A stretch of 64,000 nucleotides of DNA from positions 1-64,000 of the forward strand of contig JAQMWT010000249.1 in the NCBI GenBank assembly GCA_029834535.1, given 5' to 3'. Shown here piece after piece: positions 1 through 8,076 of this stretch (position 1 is the stretch's first letter; every line of letters starts with the position of its first letter). The notes under the pieces were generated by a model that saw only the letters and a list, made by a program, of their open reading frames with translations, made no database searches and had not been told where the DNA came from. This DNA is from Chrysophaeum taylorii. Its lineage: Eukaryota; Sar; Pelagophyceae; Pelagomonadales; Pelagomonadaceae. A program made the position numbers and the translations under genes.

Positions 1-1
1 G

Positions 2-382
2 CTCGCCGGAACTCTCGTCGAGATCGAAGACGACGTTCTCTTCGTGGGAATCGGGATCAATGTCCGCGAAGCCCCCGAGGTCCCGCAAACGGGACCCGAG
101 AGGGGAAGACCAGCGATCTCGCTGCGCGACGCTGACTGCGGCGAACCCGACGCCGAGGCCCTCGGCCGCGCGCTCGCCGAGGCCGTGAGTGCCTGGGCGG
201 CGCAGAATGAAGACTCATCCCTCGTCGCGGAGTGGTCCGCGCGCGCGGACTGGACCACGCCGCTTACGCTTCGCGAAACCAACGAGACCGTCCACCCCCT
301 CAGACTCCTGCCGGACGGCCGGCTCCTCGTCCGAGCGACGGGAGGGAACGAAAGGGCGCTCGCGGCAGACTATTTATACTAA
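2..382 (+). CDS. Biotin-protein ligase, C-terminal part (5' end outside window)
   Basis: The reading frame is open from the first bases of the window and ends at a TAA. It shows the BirA/holocarboxylase-synthetase core signature GIGINV preceded by a hydrophobic strand (VLFVGIGINV). Next comes an Asp/Glu-rich helix, then a C-terminal SH3-like part with a W-x(6)-W spacing and the strand pattern DGRLLVRATGG. In this family the enzyme activates biotin with ATP and transfers it to a lysine of carboxylase carrier domains. The Gly-rich ATP/biotin loop and the catalytic Arg lie upstream and are not visible. The stop is 17 bp from the stop of the convergent FNR gene. A lipoate ligase relative is the main alternative; the order of motifs favours biotin ligase. 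Confidence 0.7.
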   Translation, partial: LAGTLVEIEDDVLFVGIGINVREAPEVPQTGPERGRPAISLRDADCGEPDAEALGRALAEAVSAWAAQNEDSSLVAEWSARADWTTPLTLRETNETVHPLRLLPDGRLLVRATGGNERALAADYLY

Positions 383-399
383 AATCCATTAGTAGGAGG

Positions 400-1581
400 C
401 TAATAGACCTCGACGTGCCATCGTTTTTCTTTTTTGAGGGCCTTGAGCCAGGGCGCGTAGTCCAAGCCGCGTTCGGCACAGACCTTCTCGAAGGTGGCCT
501 CGATCCCCGGCATCATGCCCTTGAGGCCGCAAAAGTAGACGTGCGCACCGTTCTCGAGACGCTTGAATAGCTCGTCGGCGTGCTCTTCGATGCGGTGCTG
601 CACGTACATCTTCTCCCCTTCGGAATTGGTCTCCTCGCGCGAAATCGCAAAGGAGGCGTCAAAGCGGAAGGGCCGGTTGTGCTTGGCGAGTTCCCAGAGG
701 TCGGCGTAGAGAACGCTCGAGGTCGTCGGGACGCCCAAGAAGAGCCAAGCGCGGCCGCGAAACCTCGCCGCGGCGGGCGTGCGCTCTACGAAGAGCCGTT
801 GCACGAACCCCCGGAACGGCGCGATCCCCGTCCCCGTGGCGACCATGATGATGTCGGCCGCGTCGTCCTCGGGCAGCAACATACCCTTGCCGGTGGGTCC
901 GGTTAACTTAACCTCCGCTCCCGGCGTCGAATCGCACAAAAAGTTCGAGCAGACCCCCTTCTTGCTCGGGTCCTCGATTTTTGTCGCGGGATCGACGTAC
1001 ACGGCGCGCCGCACACAAAGCGACACCGACGTTCCGGCGCCGTCGTCGCCGTAGCGCGTGCTCGCGATCGAATACAATCGCGGTTGGTGCGGTCGGCCCT
1101 TGGCGTCGAGCCCCGGCGGCAGCACCCCCACCGACTGCCCCTCGACGTACGGTAACTTTCCCCGCGTGTGGATCACGACGTGGCAGATGTCGCCGGGGGC
1201 GTCGGCGCCTATGGCCCGCGTTACCGACCGCACCGTCCCCGCCAGCGGATCTTTCTTGCCGACGGCGTTCATCGGCAGCTCGGCGTATTCGAGGAAGTGC
1301 AGCTCCTGCGAGGGCGCCGGTACGACGTCGGGGGCCTTGTTCTTTTTCGCCTCGATCGCCGCCTGCAATTCGGCGATGCGCGGCGCGAACTGTTCGAGTG
1401 CCTCGGCGCGCGCATCCTTCACCGACCGCAGCGTCAGCTCGTGCTCCTTCACGATGAGCTCCTGGAGCGCCTCCTCGCGCGTCGCCGCGACCCGCGATCC
1501 CAGCCGCCTCGGCGGTCCGAGGACGAACGCGCTGCTGCTGCTGCTGCTGCAAACGCCAGCGACGACAATAAATACCTTCAT
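400..1581 (-). CDS. petH: Ferredoxin-NADP+ reductase, plastid-targeted
   Basis: A 393-residue protein from the ATG at 1581; the longer open frame upstream has only a TTG. It begins with a hydrophobic signal peptide followed by SSAFVLGPPRR, a typical Ala-Phe plastid entry motif of complex plastids. A charged helical linker follows at about residues 30-80. The FAD domain has RLYSIAS near residue 166, and the NADP domain has GTGIAPFRGF near 250. The protein ends in a Tyr (VEVY), the residue that stacks on the flavin in plant-type FNR. It should move electrons from ferredoxin to NADP+ at the stromal side of photosystem I. Its start is 34 bp from the stop of the next gene on the same strand. The helical extension before the FAD domain is longer than in land-plant FNR. 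Confidence 0.93.
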   Translation of the reverse strand: MKVFIVVAGVCSSSSSSAFVLGPPRRLGSRVAATREEALQELIVKEHELTLRSVKDARAEALEQFAPRIAELQAAIEAKKNKAPDVVPAPSQELHFLEYAELPMNAVGKKDPLAGTVRSVTRAIGADAPGDICHVVIHTRGKLPYVEGQSVGVLPPGLDAKGRPHQPRLYSIASTRYGDDGAGTSVSLCVRRAVYVDPATKIEDPSKKGVCSNFLCDSTPGAEVKLTGPTGKGMLLPEDDAADIIMVATGTGIAPFRGFVQRLFVERTPAAARFRGRAWLFLGVPTTSSVLYADLWELAKHNRPFRFDASFAISREETNSEGEKMYVQHRIEEHADELFKRLENGAHVYFCGLKGMMPGIEATFEKVCAERGLDYAPWLKALKKEKRWHVEVY

Positions 1582-1615
1582 TATTAAAGCAGCAGCAAAA
1601 ATAAACGGGTGGTTG

Positions 1616-2962
1616 TCAGCTCTGGCGTCGTCGTCTCTTCGGGCGGTGGCGGGGATCCTCCGGGGCTTGGAGGAATTTGGCAAGCGCGCGATCGTAGAGG
1701 TGGTTATCGACGAAGGGTCGCGTCGAAAAGGCGCCGACGAGCCAGTCGTCGACGGCGGGATTGGAGGAGGGTGGGGCGACGAGGCGGGCCTCCTGCGGGC
1801 GAATCTCGAGGTCGAAGGTGCGGCCGAAGAGGTCGAGGGTGTCAGCCCAGTGTTCCTCGAAGCCGATGAACTTGAAGGCGTCGAGCCGCGGGATCGCCTT
1901 CTCCACGACGGCGGCGTCCGAGACGCTCTCGCCCTCTCGTTTGCCGCACGGGTAGCCGGCGATCAACCGCGACGCGCAGGCAGAGACGCACGCGAAGTAC
2001 TCGTCGGCGGCCGTCGCGTTGTTCAGGAGACGCGTCGCCGGCGCCTCGAGGAGGCCGGGCTCCCGGCGCTGCATTCGCCGGCACTGATCCAGCGACGGGT
2101 ACCCCAGGACCGCGCGCCGCCAGGGTCGCCGGAGAATCGTGTAGTAGAGATCATTCTTGGTCGAAGGCCATCGCGAGATCGGGAGCGAGGTGCCGGGGGG
2201 GATGCGGCGGAACGTCGTAGACGGGCAGAATGTTCCGGCGCGAATGTCGATCAAGTCAGCGAACGGTGCCTCGTCGACCCGACACGCGGACCGGAAAGCG
2301 ACGTTCGCGAGCTCGACGACCGCGTCCCGCGACGTCGACGGCAGCTCGTAAACGTACACCTCGAGCGCGCCATTAAACCGCTCGTGCGATTCGTCCACGA
2401 GCTCCGCTCCTTCGCTGCTTATTCCCTCGAGCGCGCCTGCTGCCGGTTCCGACTCGTCGTCGACCGCCGACGGATCGTCCGCCGCCGAGACGTCATCCCA
2501 GACATGATGCGCGCCGCGTGCCTCCGGCTCTTCTTCTTCTTCTTCTTCTTCAAGATCCGGCTTGGCTTCGGTGATGGAGTCCTTCTCTGCATATTGTGAG
2601 GGTTGTTCTTCTTGTCTTTGGGGAAAAAGACGGTCGTTGTTGTCGGGCGACGCGTCTTGCCAGCCCGCAGGCTCGGGATCCTCCGCGACGTCAAAGGTGA
2701 CCGAGTCGGCGAAGGCCGCGGGTTTCGTCGGCGCGGGCGGGGGCGGCGCGTAGACGGTCGAGGCATAGACGCACAAAAACATGAGCGCGGTCACCGTCGC
2801 CGTCAACAGGTTTATCGAGCGGCCCGAGAAGCCGTCGGGGCCAAGGTCCTCGGGGAATTCGTCGCTCTGACGTTTCCTTCGACTAGGGACATAGCTCCGC
2901 GAGCGCCAGCACCGCACGCATGCTCCCGCGTCTTTTCGCTTTGGGCCACGAATCATTTCCAT
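1616..2962 (-). CDS. Type II membrane protein, sulfotransferase-like
   Basis: A 448-residue protein from the ATG at 2962 (the frame upstream has only GTG). A basic cytoplasmic tail is followed by one membrane helix (SINLLTATVTALMFLCVYAS, about residues 50-70). A Pro- and acidic-rich stem of about 140 residues comes next and includes a Glu run encoded by a (TTC)n tract. The C-terminal lumenal domain has YYTILRRPWRRAVLGY, which matches the 3'-phosphate PAPS-binding pattern LRDPxxRxxSxY. Later it has FEEHWADTLDLFG and a final LYDRALAKF helix, as in carbohydrate sulfotransferases such as the 2-O and Gal-3-O types. I infer a Golgi enzyme transferring sulfate to a glycan. The N-terminal PAPS loop is not clear, so the exact family is uncertain. 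Confidence 0.55.
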   Translation of the reverse strand: MEMIRGPKRKDAGACVRCWRSRSYVPSRRKRQSDEFPEDLGPDGFSGRSINLLTATVTALMFLCVYASTVYAPPPPAPTKPAAFADSVTFDVAEDPEPAGWQDASPDNNDRLFPQRQEEQPSQYAEKDSITEAKPDLEEEEEEEEPEARGAHHVWDDVSAADDPSAVDDESEPAAGALEGISSEGAELVDESHERFNGALEVYVYELPSTSRDAVVELANVAFRSACRVDEAPFADLIDIRAGTFCPSTTFRRIPPGTSLPISRWPSTKNDLYYTILRRPWRRAVLGYPSLDQCRRMQRREPGLLEAPATRLLNNATAADEYFACVSACASRLIAGYPCGKREGESVSDAAVVEKAIPRLDAFKFIGFEEHWADTLDLFGRTFDLEIRPQEARLVAPPSSNPAVDDWLVGAFSTRPFVDNHLYDRALAKFLQAPEDPRHRPKRRRRQS

Positions 2963-3482
2963 CTCTCTCACCACAAAATGTCATGCACGTGGACAACGAG
3001 GGGGGGCGTGTTGATCATTGATCATTGACCTTTTTTTTTTTTTGTGAATGAATTCAACGTCAACTTAAACTCAAGTCAAGGAGGTCACAATACCGTGCGT
3101 GTGGGCGGCGATAAAGAAGGCGCCCTTTAGTCACTCATTAGTTATTAGTACAAGTCGAACCAGGTTCGGGTTTGTCGGGCAGCGGCGGTGTGCTGGGCAC
3201 TCGGATTAGGGGACCGACTTGGGGTAGGAGTACTCTCTGGCCACGTCACCAAAGCTTGGCGCGAATAAGAAACCCTGCGACCTCCAACGCGGCCGAGCTC
3301 CAGAATGTCGAATAGGTGGTGGCTAGCGCAACAACAACAGCACGACATGATTTGTTGTTGTTGTTGTTGTTGTTGTATGAAAGAACAACTTGCGGCTCAT
3401 CAACCAATCTTTGGTTGGTTGCCGGTTATTAATTATTGTTATTAGAAAAAAGCTAATTGCCACTAAAGAGTCTGGAACGGAC
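2963..3482. other. Intergenic region between divergent sulfotransferase-like genes
   Basis: No convincing gene. It holds a poly-T run near 3031-3041 and a (GTT)n tract at about 3352-3375. Two direct copies of GATCATTGA occur near 3012-3027. It must contain the promoters of the two divergent genes. Confidence 0.5.
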
Positions 3483-4898
3483 ATGTTGTGGAGCCGTTGG
3501 GTGGCGACGACGACGTTGATCTTGACGGCGGTGGTCGTCGTCGCGAAGAGAAAGGAAGAGGATCTCGAGAGGCAGGGTTTTTTCTCAAAGTTGTCGCATC
3601 TGCGGCCCGAGGACCAGAAGATGCTGCTGGAAGAATTCGAGAAGAAGGCGTCGCGGCCAACGCCGCGGCCGACGCGTCTCGAACGGCTGACGATCGCAGG
3701 GCGAGGGCCCCGGAGAAAGGTGGTGGGCCTTCGGTTCGTGGTGGCGACCTCGCAACAGACAGGGAGCCCCTATCTGTTCGCCCTACTCCGCGAACTCCAG
3801 CGGCGCCGGGCTCCGGTAAAGTCGGTAATATCCGAGCCCGTCGGACAGCTCCTCCGCGAGATGGACTTGCTTGTCCGCGAGAAGTTGAACAAGGTGGGCT
3901 ACGAGCAGTTCGCAGGATTCGTACGCACGGCCTTTGCGCGGCTCTCGTGCGCACTCTCGAGGCGCGACGAGGCCTTGGACGCGGGGCGGAGTAGATACCG
4001 TATACCCTTTTACGACAAGTCGCCTGCCCCCCAGGACGTCTTGTCGTGCGGCTTCAAGCTCACCTACGCGACGATCCCGGGCTCCCGGAAGGGTCCGACC
4101 AACACGAGCCGCGCGCTGCTCGGATGGCTGGTCGCCGAGCATCGAGTGAAGCTCGTGCACCTCCTGCGACGCTCGCACGTCCGCAAGGTCCTCCATCACT
4201 TCAAGCAGACCGCCGACCCCAACGAGCTCCTCCTGCCCTTCGAGGTCGACGTCATCCGGTTCGCCCACGCCGTCGAGGAGAGCATACGGGTTTCTATACT
4301 TTACCGCGAAGAGCTGCGAAGGATCGTGCCTTCCGACGCCCTCTTCGAGCTCGACTACGACGACATCGCCACCAACCAATCAATATCCATGTTCCTCGAC
4401 TTCATCTCGCCCCCGGGCGGGGTCCCGCTCAAAAACTTCGCGTCGAGGCCCGTCTCTCGAGAGCATCGTCTTAACGCCCTCGAAGAGCCGAGCTTACTCG
4501 AGGTGCGCCCGCTCCCAAAAGTCCCCTGCGAAACCCTCGTCGACGGCTGGGACTCCCTCGAACAAGAGCTCCAATTCCTCAGGGAGAAATTCCTCAGGGA
4601 GAAAAAACGCGAAGACGACAAACGCGATCTCCCGGAGGCGGTCCTCGCCAAATCAAAAAAGCTCCGCGGACGCAGGAAGCGCCCGAAATCAGATTATTAT
4701 TCGGAACGCCACATCCTCATCCCGCCCCACCGACCCCTCGCCGCGGACTACATCGACGACCTCGACTTTACCCTCGCCGACTGCCGCCGGACGACCGCGG
4801 CCGCGGCGGCGGCGGCGGACTCACCCCCGGTCCGCCTCGCACCACAAAAAAATTCCCCCTCGACGCGCCCAACCAGCCCCAGCCCCACGCTTTTCTGA
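3483..4898 (+). CDS. Membrane-anchored sulfotransferase-like protein
   Basis: A 471-residue protein from the ATG at 3483; an upstream extension uses only TTG. It starts with a signal anchor (WVATTTLILTAVVVVA, about residues 6-21). A charged helix is followed by FVVATSQQTGSPYLFALLRE near residue 85, which looks like the PAPS 5'-phosphosulfate loop TSxRTGSTWL of Stf0-type and related sulfotransferases. A second motif, VKLVHLLRRSHVRKVL, corresponds to the 3'-phosphate-binding strand and helix. LFELDYDDI follows, as in Stf0-like proteins. The last 100 residues are basic, with an Ala run and Pro-rich end. A role in sulfating a glycan or lipid in the secretory system is inferred. It is divergent from, and not closely similar to, the neighbour at 1616-2962. 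Confidence 0.55.
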   Translation: MLWSRWVATTTLILTAVVVVAKRKEEDLERQGFFSKLSHLRPEDQKMLLEEFEKKASRPTPRPTRLERLTIAGRGPRRKVVGLRFVVATSQQTGSPYLFALLRELQRRRAPVKSVISEPVGQLLREMDLLVREKLNKVGYEQFAGFVRTAFARLSCALSRRDEALDAGRSRYRIPFYDKSPAPQDVLSCGFKLTYATIPGSRKGPTNTSRALLGWLVAEHRVKLVHLLRRSHVRKVLHHFKQTADPNELLLPFEVDVIRFAHAVEESIRVSILYREELRRIVPSDALFELDYDDIATNQSISMFLDFISPPGGVPLKNFASRPVSREHRLNALEEPSLLEVRPLPKVPCETLVDGWDSLEQELQFLREKFLREKKREDDKRDLPEAVLAKSKKLRGRRKRPKSDYYSERHILIPPHRPLAADYIDDLDFTLADCRRTTAAAAAAADSPPVRLAPQKNSPSTRPTSPSPTLF

Positions 4899-5280
4899 CG
4901 ACCGACATGTGGTATGGGGGATATAGAGAGCGGCGGCACCATCTTCGGCATTGGCGTAGACGCCGCCGCTGCCTACGTGTCCAAGGCAAGCGCGCGTGCT
5001 TCAATGTTTTGGTGATGGGCAAAGACGGCGGCGTCCTCGCCCTTTTAGAGGATTCTAAGGGGGGGACGACGGCTCGCCGCGCCCTCGACGCCTTGGTGCG
5101 TCGCCAGAACCGACGGTCGACTCCCCGCCGACGGCAAGCTCCTCGTCTCTCTTGAAAGCAGACAGCCTCCGCGGCGACGACGACGCGCGAATCCCTTATT
5201 TAGACTGAGCGCGAGGGAGGACTTAACCGACGAGGCAGCGCGAGTTTTCTTTTTCACGTTCGATTAATCAAAGCAAAATA
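4899..5280. other. Intergenic, no gene seen
   Basis: Between the stop of the sulfotransferase-like gene and the stop of the convergent TPR-like gene. Only short open frames without recognisable content were found. Confidence 0.4.
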
Positions 5281-5890
5281 TCACTGCTGGGGACACTCGG
5301 CGGCGAGTTTGAGCCGGTGCTTTTCGGCAATTCGAAGGTGGTCGTCGACGTTGGCGCGTTTTTCGGGCGGAAGCGAGGGCGCGGCGCGACAGGCCTTGAA
5401 GGCAGCGATCGCGACTCGAAGACGCTCGGAAGTCGCGAGCGACGGCGGCTGCTTCTTGACCATCGCCCAGGTCGCCACCCCGCGGTACCAGTGGCCCTTC
5501 CACCAGGTCGGGTCGACGTCGGCGGATTCGGCGGCGTACATCGAAGCTGCGACGTATTTGTCGCGCGCGAGGTGAGCCGCGGAAATATTCGAGAGAAGTA
5601 TTCGAGAGAAGTTTTGCGTCGCGCTCGTTCGCGGCTTTGAGATGCTCGTCGCACCTCACCCACGCGGTCACGGCCTCTTCGAACCGTCGAGATCTGTAGT
5701 GCTCCGCGCCAGTCGCCTTCCATTCGGCCACGGCGGCTTGGTCGACACCGGTCCTCGTCGTCGTCGCATCGAGAGCATCGGCGAGATGTCGAGCTGACGT
5801 CGCCAACGAAATCAGCTCAAAGCGGCTTGCATCGTCGACGCACGCCGGAATCGCGAACGCATCGATCTGCGCCCGAAGCTCGCCCGCCAT
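5281..5890 (-). pseudogene. TPR-like protein gene interrupted by a 13-bp tandem duplication
   Basis: The ATG at 5890 opens a frame encoding helical repeats (WKATGAEHYRSRRFEEAVTAW), a tetratricopeptide pattern. The frame then meets a perfect 13-bp tandem duplication (5587-5599 and 5600-5612). One extra copy shifts the frame by one base. Downstream, the other frame continues the same TPR protein (MYAAESADVDPTWWKGHWYRG) and ends at 5281. With one copy counted, the two parts form a continuous protein of about 198 residues. TPR proteins act as protein-binding scaffolds; no partner is apparent. Either the gene is newly broken in this strain, the duplication is an assembly error, or an unusual splice removes it. 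A MITE lies 82 bp upstream of the start. Confidence 0.6.
5587..5612. repeat. 13-bp perfect tandem duplication inside TPR-like gene
   Basis: Two adjacent copies of ATTCGAGAGAAGT. Because 13 is not a multiple of three, the second copy changes the reading frame of the gene on the minus strand. Confidence 0.95.
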
Positions 5891-5971
5891 CAACGCTTTC
5901 TTCACCAAACTCGGGTCCTGCTGGCTAAATCTAATGGTTAGTTCCCTGCTCAATTTCGCTCGGTGTTGGGT

Positions 5972-6229
5972 TAGGGTCGGATAAGAACGTTCGTACGAGC
6001 CGTTAACTATGTTTCAGTTTGCACTAAGACATACTCAACGGATCGCTGAGCTATGTTCATTTGTACTCAAGCAGTATGTGCCGCCACGCCGCGAGATCGT
6101 CGCGATGGAACTAGTCCCCATAGTGAAGTCGGCATCCTTTCGTCCCCTCACGCAAAAAAAGGAAAAAGCCCACGCGTTGTAGGACCCGTCGTTGCGGCGC
6201 GGGCTAGTCTCGTTTTCTTATCCGACCCT
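5972..6229. mobile_element. MITE, hAT-like, 258 bp (copy 1)
   Basis: The ends are inverted repeats: AGGGTCGGATAAGAA at the left, and its complement TTCTTATCCGACCCT at the right. The flanks TGTTGGGT and AGTTGGGT agree at 7 of 8 positions, consistent with an 8-bp target duplication. A second copy at 22698-22954 differs at only about 4 positions. There is no transposase; the open frame inside is non-coding. The 8-bp duplication and the C/TAGGG end fit a non-autonomous hAT element. Confidence 0.88.
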
Positions 6230-6257
6230 AGTTGGGTTGCTCGCTTTGGTTGGGAAT

Positions 6258-7395
6258 ATGCGCGGGGGGGCACTCCAAGCCCGGCTCGAAGTTTCAGAGG
6301 CAAGACTTGAGGCGAAAGATGCGCAACTCGAGGCCATCAAGCAGCAGCTTCAGTTTGTTCCATCTGGCAAGACCCCAGGACCGGTGGCGGAACCCTCCGA
6401 GACCAAGGCACCTACAGACGTCATCCCCGCGCCGACCAGTGACGAGCTAGAAAACGAACGGGTCGTCGACGATGTGGCGCGCCGTCGAGAGAACCGCTCG
6501 AGGCCGGACGCGCGGCAACGAGAGCCCCAAATCAGGAGCAGCAACAGCTGAGCGACGTCAAATTCCCAGCGACCACTCGGACGGAGCAAGGCGCCGTCAT
6601 CAGTTCCTCGGGTTCGCCGTTAAGAGTCGAGACTCCGAGAAACACCCCGCTCCTAGATCCTCCGCGAATATCGTTACGCGATGGACCGAACTTGACGCCG
6701 CCGCCGCCGCCGCCGCCTGCAACAGACAACGCCGAGCCGGGGCACGCGTCGGATCAAGAAACGACCGTCCGAGTCGACGACGACGACGACGACGACGACG
6801 AAAAGGAGGAACTCGACCAAGTTGAAAACGTCGTCCCCTGTAGGCAGCCGAATTTTATGAGTTTTGCGCGAATGAATTACATAAGGACGGCATTTCGCAA
6901 GAGAGGAAGCTCACCACCAAGGAAATGAAAAAAACACTCTGTGAACTTCTTCTGCCCGTCATCCCGAAATGGCTCTTCTGCAAGGAGGGTGTTCTCTTTG
7001 TTCGAGACGAAGATTTTATCATGCGGAGCGTGAGCGAGATCCGGCTCTTCGACGCGGATGATGCCGACAGCGGCTGGGTCATAGAGAACACCTGGGAAAT
7101 TGTCGCGCTCGTGGTCAAGTTCCTCGAAAAGGACGATTTTGAAATTGCGCAGAAGCAGGTCGAGGCGTTGCTGAATTACCTGGAGAAACAAGTATTTCAC
7201 ACGACAGAATACCAGGACGAGCGCGATGCTGCGAGAAAGAGGCACGAATCGGAGGTCAAGGCTAAGAGAGAAGCTGGGAAGAACAAATGGCGAGCGACGC
7301 AAAGTACGACGCCGCCGCCCAGAAAGAAGATGAGAACTGTGGAGCCACCTCATCGCCCAAACTCGCAGTCGGAGGCCGAAGAACCAGACTCGTAG
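6258..7395 (+). CDS. Hypothetical multi-exon gene, model unresolved
   Basis: Three protein-like stretches lie in different frames. The first is a charged coiled-coil from the ATG at 6258 (RLEVSEARLEAKDAQLEAIK). The second, about 6530-6840, is a Pro-rich and Asp-rich linker. The third, 6844-7395, is an alpha-helical part (WLFCKEGVLFVRDEDFIM, WVIENTWEIVALVVKFLEK) with a basic tail ending in EEPDS. The last part is preceded by CCCCTGTAG, a plausible 3' splice site at 6843. I could not find a convincing donor, so either introns or frameshifts separate the parts. No family was recognised. It starts 28 bp downstream of the MITE. Confidence 0.35.
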
Positions 7396-8032
7396 GGTAA
7401 CAGCATCCTTCGAACGTCTCTCTAGTGGCACCCCCCCCCAGAGACTATCTCTGACATCGCGAGAGCGCGGCGGCCGGCGCTCGGACGCAGCTGCTGTATG
7501 CCCATACGCCTGCGCCTCGCTTTTTGTGTGCAACTCCACCTCGTGCCTGCGCTGCGTGCCCCCAGAACAACGAAAACAAGGGGGCTTCGGTGTTGTGAAA
7601 TAGATTTTCTTGTCTTGTTTACCACCCGACACCCGCAATAATAATAACAAGAACGGACTCTGTACGTAAGAATCCGCCGCCCCGACATATGTCCCGTGAC
7701 TAGCAACTCGGAAGGAAGGGAGGAAGGAACCAACCTCAAGTGGGTGGTGGTGGTGGCGGTGGTGGTGGCATGCGCGAGCTCGGCCAACCGGATGCCGGGG
7801 TCCAGACATATGGTCGTCATATCGTCATCGTCGGAGATTTGCCGTGTGTGCTGCGGCGGAAAAACAACGACAAAAAAAAAAAAAATGATGGTATTATTAT
7901 GACTCGACCTAATAGCCGGACAAAGCAGACGAGACTCCTCGTTTGTCCGGCGTGATGATAAATTTGGCGAGCCGCTGGTGTGACGACAATAGTGGCGTCG
8001 GTGGAGTGCGCGCCGTCCGTTTTTATTAAGCA

Positions 8033-8063
<31 letters not shown>

Positions 8064-8076
8064 CCACCAAAATGTC
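7396..8076. other. Intergenic with simple repeats
   Basis: It holds a (GTG)n-like tract near 7742-7770, a poly-A run near 7872-7884 and an (AAC)n tract at about 8031-8057 beside the stop of the next gene. The ORFs on both strands look random. Confidence 0.4.

Noticed and set aside
1058-2599. 513-codon plus-strand frame
   Set aside because: It is antisense to FNR and the sulfotransferase-like gene and spans the gap between them; no domain is visible.
6053-6310. Open frame starting MFICTQAVCAATPRD, also at 22778
   Set aside because: It lies inside the MITE; the same words in both copies reflect the element's identity, not a gene.
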